In this document: positions 1-9,826 of the stretch, one piece after another
How positions within the stretch are numbered: the stretch's first letter is position 1
Layout: every line of letters starts with the position of its first letter
Assembly: GCA_022819645.1 (NCBI GenBank)
Contig: JAJEGU010000041.1
Span: 86,846 to 150,845, forward strand
Length of the DNA stretch: 64,000 bases
Direction: 5' to 3'
Source: Pseudomonadales bacterium
GTDB lineage: Bacteria; Pseudomonadota; Gammaproteobacteria; Pseudomonadales; Pseudohongiellaceae
The notes under the pieces: model-generated
The model's database searches: none
What the model saw: only the letters and a program-made list of their open reading frames with translations
Told to the model about the DNA's origin: nothing
Translations under genes and position numbers: made by a program

Positions 1-117
1 ACGGCAAAGCGCACGCCGGTCTTGCCGTTTTCGGTGTGCAGATGCGGCCCAAGCCAGCGCCAGGCGTTTTCCGCGCTGCCCTCGTTGAACAGGTAGACGT
101 CCTGCTGCGAGTGGATG
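1..117 (-). CDS. 1,4-alpha-glucan branching enzyme-like, N-terminal fragment (runs off the window edge; start codon not resolved)
   Basis: Reverse-strand reading gives DIHSQQDVYLFNEGSAENAWRWLGPHLHTENGKTGVRFAV, resembling the GlgB N-terminal segment (DVYLFNEG..., G.RFAVWAP). No clear in-frame ATG before the repeat at 138-211. Confidence 0.5.
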
Positions 118-137
118 TCCCGTGAGTTTTGTTCCCC

Positions 138-211
138 GTCATTCCTGGCGAAGTCGCAGGATCTCGCGGGGAGGGCCCCGCTTGAGATTCTGCGGCTGCG
201 CGCAGAATGAC
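138..211. repeat. Imperfect inverted repeat, GTCATTCC...GCAGAATGAC family
   Basis: GTCATTCCTGGCGAAGTCGCAGGATCTC pairs imperfectly with GAGATTCTGCGGCTGCGCGCAGAATGAC; related sequence at 42585-42690 and about 51352-51388. Confidence 0.65.
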
Positions 212-249
212 GCTTGTTCCGATGGCTGTCCTTTGGCCGCGGCATGGAA

Positions 250-1827
250 TTACCAGCCCAGCCTTTTGAGCAGATGGCTCGAGCCGGCGTCCAGCGTTTC
301 GAGTTCGGGTTCGGCGGCGAGCAGGGCATTGGCGAGTTGCTTGCCAAGCTCGACTCCCCACTGGTCGAAGGAATTGATCCGCCACAGGCTGCCCTGTACG
401 AAAACCTTGTGTTCGTAGAGGGCGATGAGGGCGCCGAAGGAATCGGGGGTCAGGCTTTCCAGCAGCAGTACATTGGACGGGCGATTGCCGGCCTGCCTGC
501 GCCAGGGCGGCAGCCCGGCGGATTGCCTGCCCATCATGAGCGCGGCGGACTGGGCAACCAGATTGGCGAGCAGGGCGCGGTGGTGCCTTGGCGCGCTGAG
601 CCGGTCCTCGGCGACGCCGATGAAATCCACCGGAACCCGATGCGTTCCCTGGTGCAGCAACTGGAAGAAGCTGTGCTGGCCATTGGTTCCGGTCTGGCCC
701 CAGACGATGGGCCCTGTGGCGCCTGCCACGGCTTCACCGGTCAAGGTCACGGACTTGCCATTGCTCTCCATGTCGAGCTGCTGCAGATAGGCAGGCAACT
801 GCCCCAGCCGCTCGCAGTAGGGAATGACGGCCTGGCTTTCCGCCTTGAGGAAACTGGCGTACCAGACGCCGAGCAGGGCCATGATGACCGGCATGTTCCG
901 CGCTGCGGGCGCGGTGCGGAAATGCCGGTCCATGTTTCGCGCGCCGGCGAGCATCGAGCTGAAATGCTCGAAACCGATTCGGATGGCGATGCTGAGCCCG
1001 ATGGATGACCACAGCGAATAGCGACCGCCGACCCATTCGCCGAATTCCAGCAACTGGTCCCGGGGAATTCCCGCCTGCATCGCCTTGCCCGGCGCCGCGG
1101 TGACGCCGATGAAATGCGGCGAGGCGAAGGGGTTTTCCAGACCAAGCCGCTCCCGGAACCAGGCGGCCGCGGTGTGCGCGTTGAGCAGGGTCTCCGAGGT
1201 GGTGAACGACTTGCTCGAAACAATGACCAGGGTGGTTTCCGGGTCGAGGCCCGCCAGGGTCGAGCGGATCGGCTCGCCATCCACATTGCTGAGAAAATGG
1301 CTGCGAATCTCCTTGTGGGCGTATTCCTTCAACGCTTCACAGGCCAGTTTCGGCCCGAGGTCCGAACCGCCGATACCCAGATTGACCACATCGCGAATCG
1401 GTTTGCCGGTGGCGCCAGGCCATTGGCCGGCGCGGATTCTCGCGCTGATTGCCTTGATTCGCCCGAGCTGCGATTCGATTTCCCTCGCCAATTCACCCAG
1501 CCCGTCGGCCTCCATCTCCCCGGCGGTGGCGCGCAGGGCGGTGTGGAGCACGGGCCGCCGCTCGCTGGCATTGATCGCTTCGCCGCGGAACATGCTTTCC
1601 CGGTGTCCCGCCAGGGGAGAATTTTCCGCAAGCGCGAGCAGGACATCCATGATCTCGTCGCTCACCAGATTGCGGGAATAGTCGAGATACAGACCCGCGG
1701 CGGAAAGCTGATAGCGGCTGGCGCGGTCCGGCCCGAGCAGCGGGCGAAAGTCCGCCTGCCCCTGACTTTCGGCGAGGTCGATCAGTTGCCGCCACTGGCG
1801 GGTTTCGGCAATGCTGGATGTTTCCAC
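250..1827 (-). CDS. pgi: Glucose-6-phosphate isomerase
   Basis: 525 aa; VNLGIGGSDLGPKLACEAL, VIVSSKSFTTSETLLNA, GGRYSLWSSIGL, WGQTGTNGQHSFFQLLHQGT, NSFDQWGVELGK. Confidence 0.97.
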   Translation of the reverse strand: METSSIAETRQWRQLIDLAESQGQADFRPLLGPDRASRYQLSAAGLYLDYSRNLVSDEIMDVLLALAENSPLAGHRESMFRGEAINASERRPVLHTALRATAGEMEADGLGELAREIESQLGRIKAISARIRAGQWPGATGKPIRDVVNLGIGGSDLGPKLACEALKEYAHKEIRSHFLSNVDGEPIRSTLAGLDPETTLVIVSSKSFTTSETLLNAHTAAAWFRERLGLENPFASPHFIGVTAAPGKAMQAGIPRDQLLEFGEWVGGRYSLWSSIGLSIAIRIGFEHFSSMLAGARNMDRHFRTAPAARNMPVIMALLGVWYASFLKAESQAVIPYCERLGQLPAYLQQLDMESNGKSVTLTGEAVAGATGPIVWGQTGTNGQHSFFQLLHQGTHRVPVDFIGVAEDRLSAPRHHRALLANLVAQSAALMMGRQSAGLPPWRRQAGNRPSNVLLLESLTPDSFGALIALYEHKVFVQGSLWRINSFDQWGVELGKQLANALLAAEPELETLDAGSSHLLKRLGW

Positions 1828-1840
1828 GGGGAGATCTTGC

Positions 1841-2593
1841 CTAGGGCAAATTCCAGTTGAAGCGGTGGGTGACGCCTTCCACGGCTACCGCTTCATTATC
1901 CACGACACGGGGCTGGTAGCGCAGGCGGGATGCGGCGCGCAGGGCGGCCTGTTCGAAAATCGCCGGCGGATTGGCTTCGATCACCATGAGATCGCGCACG
2001 CCGCCGTTTTCGGTGATGGTGAATTCCACCACCACATGGCCTTCAAGTCCCTGCTTCCGGGCGAATTCGGGATACTGTGGCGTGACGAAACTCGCCGACA
2101 GGTACTCCCGGAAATTCGGCTCCTCGGGCGGAGCGTCCACGAGCAATTCTTCGCGATTGTCCAACTTGAACTGGAAAACATAGCGCACGTCGCGCACCAT
2201 GCGGTTGAGAATATTGTCGAAATTCATCCGCCGGGCGGCATTGATCGCGGCGCGCTCAAAATACCCGGTGGGCTGCTGATTGATCACGTCGATGGTGTCG
2301 GGGATGACCGTGCCGCTTTCGTCCACGGTGAAGGCGAGCATGACCCAGCCTTCTATGCCCAGGGTGCGGGCCTGGAGCGGGTAAACCGGCTGCGGCGCAT
2401 CGAACACCACCAGGCCCCGGGTGGAATTGGGCGGCGCGTTGGCGGTGGAAGGCGAAGTGGACAATCCGTCGAGGCTTACGCCGCCGCATCCGGCAAGCAC
2501 GGCAAGGCCGAAGGCCAGACACGCGCCTCGCAATCGTCTGCGCCCGGTTCTCGTGATGAATCCGCCGGGCTTTGCCTGGGCCGCCTGGAACAT
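1841..2593 (-). CDS. Putative lipoprotein with two tandem TonB C-terminal-like domains
   Basis: Signal/lipobox AFGLAVLAGC; two copies of P.YP..A...G.EG.V...FT(V/I)...G.V.D..VI....P...FE.AA..A..R.. Confidence 0.8.
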   Translation of the reverse strand: MFQAAQAKPGGFITRTGRRRLRGACLAFGLAVLAGCGGVSLDGLSTSPSTANAPPNSTRGLVVFDAPQPVYPLQARTLGIEGWVMLAFTVDESGTVIPDTIDVINQQPTGYFERAAINAARRMNFDNILNRMVRDVRYVFQFKLDNREELLVDAPPEEPNFREYLSASFVTPQYPEFARKQGLEGHVVVEFTITENGGVRDLMVIEANPPAIFEQAALRAASRLRYQPRVVDNEAVAVEGVTHRFNWNLP

Positions 2594-2629
2594 GGCCAGT
2601 CTTTGCGTCCGGAAACTCTGCGCAATGGA

Positions 2630-4786
2630 TCAGAAGGTGGCGCTTACCCGAAACGCCAGCTCCATGCCGCTGCTGTTGCAATAGTGTTCGATCTCCTCGA
2701 CGACGCCGTCCGCGGTGGCGCCGAGGAAGCGGGTCCGCTTGCGGCAGTACTCGCCTTCGGTAATATTGCGCGATTCGAGCCGAAAGGTGAAGTTTTCAAA
2801 GGCCTTCTTTTCCACGAAGGCGGTCAGGAAAGGGTCTTCGATCCGCTCTTCAATGTCGATGATGTCGATCTCGGTGCGTCCGCTGCCGCCATTGGAAGAG
2901 TGCGAATAGAACATGCCATAGGTCAGGCCCTGCTCGACCATGTCATTGCGGAAGCCCACATTGGTTGACCAGCGCTCGCTGCCGGGCTGGCGTCGCCTCT
3001 GGCCGAGAAAGGGATCGATGAACTCCGAATCCCGCAGGCGAATGCCGGTGGTGAGCAGGGCATTGGGCATGCCGAGCATGGGCAGCCGGGTGCTCAGGTC
3101 GAGATTGAGGCCGTAGCGCTTGCCGTCGCCCGCATTGCCCCGGGCGGAGCGCAGCATATCCGGGCCTGGCGACACGTCCACCCTTTCAATCAGGTCCCGC
3201 AGGTCGCGATACCAGAACTGGGAGTTGACCACGCCGAGATTGTTGGGCAGGCGCATTTCCAGGTTCAGTTCATAACGCCAGGACTGTTCCTGGCGAATCT
3301 CGGGATTGCCCGCCTGGGTGTTCTGGTCGTCGTCGCTGTAATCGGTGGAGGCGCTGAAATCGGAAAAGCTCAACTGCTGGATGTCCTTCTCGACCCGGGC
3401 CCGCAATTGCAGGCTCGGCGTAATGTCGAAGCGATAATCCACCTTGGGCCGGAAGAACTGGAAATCCCGGGAGTTGAACACGTCGCCGGTCTGGGAGATG
3501 GCCGAGGATTCCAGCACCACCGAGCTTTCCAGCGACATGCGCTGGTTCAGTTGCCAGTTGTGCACCGCGAAGCTTTCGTAGCGCGTTTCCTCGACCTGGG
3601 AATCGCTGTTGTCGATGGCCACCGGCACCAGATTGGCGTACTCCGGCGAAGGCTGGCCGGGGATGTCGAGCCCCATGCGCAGGCCGTTGTCGCGAATCGT
3701 CTGGGCGCCTTCGATGCCGACTTCGAGGCCCTGTTGCGGCGCCACATTGAAAGTGTAGGAAGTGCGGGCGATGCGTTCCCGGTCGCGACCGAGATCGTCG
3801 AGAAACAGGTTGGGTTCCCGTTCGCCGTCGATCAGGTCCGAGCGGGTGCGGCTGAACCGGAATTCCCGATCGTTGACGATGAACAGGAAGCGATAGGTGC
3901 CGGCGCCGGTGAAATCGCGCTCGTAGTCGCCGCCGATCTCCCAGGAATAGCGCCGGCTGGTATTGTCCTCGCGCTGCAGGCGAATCCGGTCGTTGACCAG
4001 GTCGTGAATGCTGCGGTCGCGCCAGGAGGGGGAATCGCCCCGGGTCTCGTAGAGGCCGTTCAGTTGCAGCACCTGATTGTCGAAGCGGTAGCCGAAATTG
4101 CCGCTGACCTGGTATTCGAGTTCGTCGCGGACACTGTCCTCGTAGCGGATTTCCTGCAATTCGTAGTCCGGGTCGTAGCTGAATTCGCGGCCCCGGGAAC
4201 GGTTGTAGCGGGGATTGGCCTCGAAATGCAGCAGGTAGTTCAGATCGCCGCTCTGGCCGCTGTGGGAAAGCTGGCCGCCGGTGTCGATCTTGCCGTCGTT
4301 GGAGCGGTCGGTCTGGACTTCCACCGTGGTGCTTGAGGTCGACATCACATCGAGCAGGACCACATTGACGATCTGGGCGCCGCCGCGAATCTCGATATCC
4401 CCGGAAGTGCCGCGGATGATTTCGATGTAATCCACCTGGTCCGCCGCGATGCGCTGGAGCTGGTCGCGGCCGCCGGAACTCTTGCCGGTGATGCGCTGGC
4501 CATTGATCAGCACTTCGCCTTCGCCGGAGCCGAGGCCACGCCGGCCGCGATTGCCGCGTCCCGAGTTCCCGCCACGACCCATGGCGAGATTGATGCCGGG
4601 AATCCGGTTGAGCATGTCATTCACCGAAACCGGCAGGAACTCGGCGAAATAGGAGGCCGGATAGACAATGGTGGAATTGTCGGTGGCGTCTTCCGGGCCG
4701 GGGACCTGCTGGGCCTGAAGCGGCAGGCTGAACATCGACAGCAGCACCGCGGCGGCGATGAATGTGCGGTTTGACTTGAACTTCAT
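2630..4786 (-). CDS. TonB-dependent outer membrane receptor (start set at MKFKSNRTFIAAAVLL)
   Basis: Signal peptide; plug domain (VSVNDMLNRIPGINL...GEVLINGQRITGKS...DYIEIIRGTSGDIEIRGGAQIVNVVL); beta-barrel repeats; terminal FRVSATF. Longer ORF to 5110 probably overextended. Confidence 0.85.
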   Translation of the reverse strand: MKFKSNRTFIAAAVLLSMFSLPLQAQQVPGPEDATDNSTIVYPASYFAEFLPVSVNDMLNRIPGINLAMGRGGNSGRGNRGRRGLGSGEGEVLINGQRITGKSSGGRDQLQRIAADQVDYIEIIRGTSGDIEIRGGAQIVNVVLLDVMSTSSTTVEVQTDRSNDGKIDTGGQLSHSGQSGDLNYLLHFEANPRYNRSRGREFSYDPDYELQEIRYEDSVRDELEYQVSGNFGYRFDNQVLQLNGLYETRGDSPSWRDRSIHDLVNDRIRLQREDNTSRRYSWEIGGDYERDFTGAGTYRFLFIVNDREFRFSRTRSDLIDGEREPNLFLDDLGRDRERIARTSYTFNVAPQQGLEVGIEGAQTIRDNGLRMGLDIPGQPSPEYANLVPVAIDNSDSQVEETRYESFAVHNWQLNQRMSLESSVVLESSAISQTGDVFNSRDFQFFRPKVDYRFDITPSLQLRARVEKDIQQLSFSDFSASTDYSDDDQNTQAGNPEIRQEQSWRYELNLEMRLPNNLGVVNSQFWYRDLRDLIERVDVSPGPDMLRSARGNAGDGKRYGLNLDLSTRLPMLGMPNALLTTGIRLRDSEFIDPFLGQRRRQPGSERWSTNVGFRNDMVEQGLTYGMFYSHSSNGGSGRTEIDIIDIEERIEDPFLTAFVEKKAFENFTFRLESRNITEGEYCRKRTRFLGATADGVVEEIEHYCNSSGMELAFRVSATF

Positions 4787-5015
4787 GTCCTTTCCATTAC
4801 GCCGGGGGCACACGTTCCCCAGGCGACCACGGGTACTCTCTGAATAACAAAAACGCGGGGCAGTATACCCAGCACAACCGCCTGTTTCTGTGACATTTTG
4901 TGGAACGGCGATGATATTCCCGGGAAAGCCGCATACTTCCAGAGTATCGGCAGACCCACGCCATGATTTTGTCCTTTTTTGTCCTCTAGCCTGCAAGGAC
5001 GCGAACTCGGCGCTT

Positions 5016-5336
5016 TCAGAACTGAAATTCCGGCGTGGTGACCACCAGTCCGTCGAGTTCCTCGCTGAGGTTGATCTGGCACGAAAGGCGGGAATTGTCC
5101 CGGCGGGCATCGGTCATGTCGAGCATGTCGTCCTCATCCTCTTCCATGGGCGGCAGGCGGTCGAGCCATTCGGCATTGACGAAAACATGGCAGGTGGCGC
5201 AGGAGCAGCAGCCGCCGCAGTCGGCGTCGATGCCGGGCACCTTGCCGGAAACCGCCGTGAGCATCAGCGAATTGCCCGCGACACCCTCCACGGTGCGTTC
5301 GGTTCCGTCGTGTTCGATGAATTTGACCCTGATCAT
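5016..5336 (-). CDS. 2Fe-2S ferredoxin
   Basis: 106 aa; DADCGGCCSCATCHVFV cluster motif; RLSCQINLSEELDGL. Confidence 0.92.
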   Translation of the reverse strand: MIRVKFIEHDGTERTVEGVAGNSLMLTAVSGKVPGIDADCGGCCSCATCHVFVNAEWLDRLPPMEEDEDDMLDMTDARRDNSRLSCQINLSEELDGLVVTTPEFQF

Positions 5337-5478
5337 TTACTGTGGCCCCTGAAAGAACGGCGCAAACATACCAGCAAGTCACCCGGAGGGAAAGTGCGTA
5401 GCGTGTTGGTGGTGGAGGGATTCGCGACAACGGCCTACGGCACTCCCTCTGCGTACTTGAACCCCAAATACGAGGCCT

Positions 5479-6801
5479 TCACAGGCTCCGGGGCACCGGG
5501 ATGTTGAATTGGCGCAGAGTGCCTTCGACGGAAGGTTTGGCGAGACGGATTCGCTCGGCGTCCAGCAGGAAGGAGAAAATGAGACCAAGCCCGAGGATGA
5601 GCATGCCGATCAGGAAGCAGTAGATTACCGCCCGGTCCGGGAAAACATCCTTGTAGTAGCCCACATAGAGCGGGCCCACAATGCCCGCCGCCGCCCAGGC
5701 GGTGAGCATGGCGCCGTAGATGGCGGACATGTTCTTGCTGCCGAACACGTCGATGATGAAGGAAGGCATGGTGGCGAAACCGCCGCCGAAACACAGCAGG
5801 ATATAGCAGACCAGCGCCGAGAAGATCCAGGGGTCGCGTTCGGTCATGAGAATCGCGAACACCACCATCTGGGTTGCCAGCAGCAGGCGGAACACGGTAA
5901 CGCGGCCGATGAGGTCGGACAACAGCCCCCAGAGCAGCCTGCCCAGACCATTGAAAAGCGAACTCACGGCGATGAGCATGGCGCCGTATTCGGCGAGCAT
6001 CTGGGGGTCGAGCCCCGGTTCGGCAAGCCCCCAGACATCCTGCAGCAAGGGCGACTGGAAGCTGATGACGGAAATGCCCGCCGAGATATTGAAGAAAAAA
6101 ATCAGCCAGATAATGATGAATTCCCGGGACCGGAGGCAGCGGCGCACGAAACGGGGGTGATCGGCGCCCACCGGCTCGGGAGCGGCTGCGGAGCCGGCGC
6201 CCGCGGTCACCGGCGCATAGTTCTCCGGCGGGTTGCGGATGAACAGGCTGATCGGAATCAGGATGGCGGCGAAGATGATCCCCAGCCACATGAAAATCTG
6301 CGGCAGGTCTTCCGCGGTCTGCACCACCAGAAAAGGCGCCAGCAGGCGGCTGAAGAGAAAGGCGCCGATGCCGAAACCCATCACTACGATGCCCGTGGCG
6401 AGGCCTTTCCGGTCGGGATACCACTTGGCCACGGTCGCCACGGGGGTCACATAGCCCAGGCCGATGCCGGCGCCGCCGATCACGCCGTAGCCGAAATAGA
6501 ACAGCGGCAGATTGTTGTGTTCCAGCGCCGGCGCGGCGATGAGATAGCCCAGGGAAAACAGGATGCTGCCGCCCAGGGCGAGCTTGCGCGGGCCCAGCCG
6601 CGGCAATGCCATTCCCGCCCAGGCCGCGGCGATGCCCAGCGAGAAAATCGTGACGCCGAAGGCGATTGCCGTGTCGGTATTGCTCCAGCCGAGCTGGTTT
6701 ACCAGCATGGTCTGGAAAAAACTCCAGGCGTAGACCGTTCCCAGGCAGAGTTGCAGCCCCGCGCAAAGCAGGACGACAACGAATCGCGGAACGCCGATCA
6801 T
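5479..6801 (-). CDS. MFS transporter, oxalate/formate antiporter (OFA)-like family
   Basis: Start set at MIGVPRFVVVLLCAGLQLCLGTVYAWSFFQTMLVN; 12-TM-like; GGAGIGLGYVTPVATVAKWYPDRKGLATGIVVMGFG. Confidence 0.85.
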   Translation of the reverse strand: MIGVPRFVVVLLCAGLQLCLGTVYAWSFFQTMLVNQLGWSNTDTAIAFGVTIFSLGIAAAWAGMALPRLGPRKLALGGSILFSLGYLIAAPALEHNNLPLFYFGYGVIGGAGIGLGYVTPVATVAKWYPDRKGLATGIVVMGFGIGAFLFSRLLAPFLVVQTAEDLPQIFMWLGIIFAAILIPISLFIRNPPENYAPVTAGAGSAAAPEPVGADHPRFVRRCLRSREFIIIWLIFFFNISAGISVISFQSPLLQDVWGLAEPGLDPQMLAEYGAMLIAVSSLFNGLGRLLWGLLSDLIGRVTVFRLLLATQMVVFAILMTERDPWIFSALVCYILLCFGGGFATMPSFIIDVFGSKNMSAIYGAMLTAWAAAGIVGPLYVGYYKDVFPDRAVIYCFLIGMLILGLGLIFSFLLDAERIRLAKPSVEGTLRQFNIPVPRSL

Positions 6802-6817
6802 CTTGCGGCGGCGCGGG

Positions 6818-7573
6818 TCAGGATGCTTCCGGCTGGGCGAGCGCGCCGGCTTTTTCCGGATCGGCCACCCTGGAGAAGTACAGCAACAGGCGGGCAAGCT
6901 GGCCGGCTTCATCGTCGCGCTCAAGCAATGCGCCGGGGGCCGGCTCCCCTTCCCGTTCGGCCCTGGCAAGCTGCACGGCGTAGGCGAGCAGATGCTCCAC
7001 GGGGCGGGCCGCGAGATTCATGAGCATGATGGCTGCGATGATGCCGACCAGAAAGATCGACGAAATCAGATACATCTGGCGGCCCACGGCCTGCTGGATC
7101 TTGAGGGTGATGACCGATTTGTCCATGCCGATATGCACCGACCCGGCGACGCCCGCAAGAATCGGGCTACCGACCTCCACGAAGCTGTCGGCGCCGGCAA
7201 GCACACGCTCCACGGTGTCGGTATTGGCCGGATCCGAGGCGAGAATCTCCCCGGGAATGCCGGGAACGAAAGTATGGGCGAGAAACTCGCCGTCTTCGTT
7301 GACGATGTAGATATAGCTGATGCCCTGAATCTCCAGAAACTGATCGATCAGGGACTGCAGGGCGGACAGGTCGCGGTTGAGAATGATGTCCACGCTGGCG
7401 TCGGCGATGGTCTGGGCGATGCCCCGGCTGTTGGATTCGTATTCTTCGGAAAGCTGGGAGTCCACCGTGGCGATGCACACCCAGGAAGTGGAGACCGCGA
7501 TGATTCCAAACAGCAGGAATATCCCGAACAGCGGCCTGCGAAACAGTTTCTGCACGTTCATGTTCAATTTCAT
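6818..7573 (-). CDS. Membrane sensor-like protein: periplasmic cache-like region + HAMP-like segment, no output domain
   Basis: Start MKLNMNVQKLFRRPLFGIFLLFG; TM, periplasmic DRDLSALQSLIDQFLEIQGISYIYIVNEDGE, second TM, HAMP-like tail; ends at 251 aa. Confidence 0.6.
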   Translation of the reverse strand: MKLNMNVQKLFRRPLFGIFLLFGIIAVSTSWVCIATVDSQLSEEYESNSRGIAQTIADASVDIILNRDLSALQSLIDQFLEIQGISYIYIVNEDGEFLAHTFVPGIPGEILASDPANTDTVERVLAGADSFVEVGSPILAGVAGSVHIGMDKSVITLKIQQAVGRQMYLISSIFLVGIIAAIMLMNLAARPVEHLLAYAVQLARAEREGEPAPGALLERDDEAGQLARLLLYFSRVADPEKAGALAQPEAS

Positions 7574-7574
7574 C

Positions 7575-8873
7575 TTATCCAAACCTCGCCTGCCAGTCGT
7601 CGAGTGGCACAAACCGGCCCTTGTCCACCACGGTGTAGTACAGCCGCTGCATACCCTGCCGCCGCTGCTCGGAAAATGAAACCATCTCGCCAATGCCCAG
7701 ATCGTAGTCCCGCACGGTGAAAACCGCCTGTTCCAGCCGGGCGCGACCAGGGGAGTCGCCCATGCGGTTGAGAATTTCCACGAGCATTTTCGCGTTCACA
7801 AAGCCTTCAAGGCTGACGAAGCTGCGGTCAAAGGGCACATAATCCGGCTGGCGCAGGGGTTCCGGGACTTCCGGCTGGTACCGGTCCATCAGTTCGGCGT
7901 ATTCCCTGACCACGGGAATGCTCTCGTCTTCGTAGCTCGGCACCACCTGGGAATTCACCAGATAGCGGGTATAGCGTTCGCTGTCGTCGACGCTGTCGGT
8001 GATGAGTTGCAGCAGGTTCTCGCTGCCGACAAAGGACAGGTTGGCGATGGGGACTTCGAGGCCGAAGTCGATGGCATCTCGCAAAAACGCCGCGCAGGCG
8101 CCGTAGGCGCCGATACAAATCACCGCGTCGGGGCTGACATTGCGCAGAATCTCCACCTGTTCACCCATGCTACGGCCATAAGCGGCGCCCCGGGTGTAGG
8201 TCGCTTCGCCCACAATCTGCTCCCCCCGGGCGCCAAGGGCTTCGCGGACTCCCGCCCAGCCGCTGCGCCCGTAGGCGTCCGCCTGATAGAAGACGGCAAT
8301 CCGGCGGCGGCCGATACGGAGGAAATTCTCCACCAGGCCCGCGGTTTCCTCGCGGTAGGAGGCGCGCAGGTTGAATGCGAACTCTCCGTATGGCGGCTCC
8401 CGCTGGGGTTGGGCGCCGGTGAATGGAAAGAACATGTATACATTCTCTTCCTGGAACTTCTTGAGAATCGGTAGCACCCGGGTGACCGTGGGCGTGCCCA
8501 CATAGCCGAACAGGGCAAATACCTGGTCCTGAAGCAGCAGTTCCATGGTGTTCTGCACCGAGGGAACGGGCTGGTAGCCATCGTCATAAAGCCGCAGCGC
8601 AATGCGCCGGCCGCCGACTCCGCCCTGCTCATTGACCCGGTTGAAGAAGGCCTGGGCGCCGCGATACAGCTCGATGCCGAGACCGCGGGAGGGGCCGGAA
8701 AAGGCGGCGGAAGTACCGAGCAGGATTTCGTCGTCGGATATGCCTTCGTGGAAACCCGCCGCGGAACCGACGGTTTCATTCTGGGCAAAAGCCGCACCTC
8801 GGCCAAGCCAGGGTGCGGCCAGACCGCCCAGGATGCCGGTCCGCAGAAACTTGCGCCTGGTCAGTACTCTCAT
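7575..8873 (-). CDS. ABC-type branched-chain amino acid/amide substrate-binding protein with Tat-like signal
   Basis: MRVLTRRKFLRTGILGGLAAPWLGRGAAFA; DEILLGTSAAFSGPSRGLGIELYRGAQAFFNRVNEQGGVGGRRI typical of the LivJ/AmiC fold. Confidence 0.87.
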   Translation of the reverse strand: MRVLTRRKFLRTGILGGLAAPWLGRGAAFAQNETVGSAAGFHEGISDDEILLGTSAAFSGPSRGLGIELYRGAQAFFNRVNEQGGVGGRRIALRLYDDGYQPVPSVQNTMELLLQDQVFALFGYVGTPTVTRVLPILKKFQEENVYMFFPFTGAQPQREPPYGEFAFNLRASYREETAGLVENFLRIGRRRIAVFYQADAYGRSGWAGVREALGARGEQIVGEATYTRGAAYGRSMGEQVEILRNVSPDAVICIGAYGACAAFLRDAIDFGLEVPIANLSFVGSENLLQLITDSVDDSERYTRYLVNSQVVPSYEDESIPVVREYAELMDRYQPEVPEPLRQPDYVPFDRSFVSLEGFVNAKMLVEILNRMGDSPGRARLEQAVFTVRDYDLGIGEMVSFSEQRRQGMQRLYYTVVDKGRFVPLDDWQARFG

Positions 8874-8941
8874 GGGGCTGAATTGTGCATGGATTTCGAG
8901 CAGCGGAAAAGATGCCAGAGTACCGAAAGTTCACAGCTTTG

Positions 8942-9022
8942 TCGATTGGGCGAGGCCGGGCGTGTACCAAGCGCAGCCTCATGCGCAGGCCGAGCGACAC
9001 CGAGCCATGCCCGGCCGACCGT
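8942..9022 (+). repeat. Degenerate copy of the two-hairpin repeat (family 2)
   Basis: gggcgaggccgggcgtgtaccaagcgcagcctcatgcgcaggccgagcgacaccgagccatgc aligns by eye with 18483-18580. Confidence 0.4.
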
Positions 9023-9039
9023 GCCAACCGCGCCCCACA

Positions 9040-9816
9040 TCAATCGACCTCAAGGTCCATTTCGTAGCGGAAGTGCTCGGGGTTGTAGAGCGCCCGCAGG
9101 TAGTCGTGCATGCGCTCGCCTTCGGCGCTCTTGTTGTAGGAGCGGCGGGTCAGGCTCAGCAAGGGGCTGCCCTCGGCCACGGCCAGCACCCTGGCGGCCT
9201 CGGCGCCGGCGGCTTCTGCGCTCAGGGTCTGCTTGACATGAGTTACTTCGAGGCCCTTCTGACGGAAATAAGAAAGCCTGGGCGTCGTCTCGAATATCGC
9301 CGGTTTCGAAGGCATCTCCACTCCAGCGGTCCAGCTCGTGTAATAGCCGAAGTCGAGCCGGTCCCGCTGCCGCACCCGAACCAGGTGCAGGGCCTTCTCT
9401 CCCGGGTCAAGGTCCAGTTCGTCCCGCACCGCCTGGGGCGGTTCTTGCCAGCTGCAGCGGATTACCCGGGCGCGGCTGTTGCGCGCCATGGTCTCGATCT
9501 CCTGCAGCATGCCCACCAGGGGCGCCTTCACCGGTCGTGGCGAATACTTGTAGATGACATGGGTGCCCTTGCCCCGGCTGCGCGCAAGCAGACCCTCGCC
9601 GGCAAGATCGTCCATGGCGCGCTTGGCGGTGATCCGGGAGACCTTGAACAGATTTGCCAGCACTTCCTCGGTGGGCATACGGCTGCCGAATGGCAGGGTA
9701 CCGTCGAGTATCATCGTCTTCAGCAGGCTGTAGAGCTGGAAATACAGCGGCGTTGGCGAAGACTTGTCGAGTTCCTTGAAGCGGGACTCGTCGCTCAGGG
9801 TGTCGAAAACGTTCAC
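9040..9816 (-). CDS. GntR-family transcriptional regulator with UTRA-like ligand domain
   Basis: N-terminal PLYFQLYSLLKTMILDGTLPFGSRMPTEEVLANLFKVSRITAKRAMDDLAGEGLL; UTRA-like C-terminus. GTG start. Confidence 0.9.
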   Translation of the reverse strand: MNVFDTLSDESRFKELDKSSPTPLYFQLYSLLKTMILDGTLPFGSRMPTEEVLANLFKVSRITAKRAMDDLAGEGLLARSRGKGTHVIYKYSPRPVKAPLVGMLQEIETMARNSRARVIRCSWQEPPQAVRDELDLDPGEKALHLVRVRQRDRLDFGYYTSWTAGVEMPSKPAIFETTPRLSYFRQKGLEVTHVKQTLSAEAAGAEAARVLAVAEGSPLLSLTRRSYNKSAEGERMHDYLRALYNPEHFRYEMDLEVD

Positions 9817-9826
9817 GGCGGGCCCG

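Noticed and set aside
5435-7023. Long overlapping ORFs (5435-6766 -, 5509-7023 +) on the MFS gene
   Set aside because: Arg/Gly/His-rich shadow frames of a convincing transporter gene.
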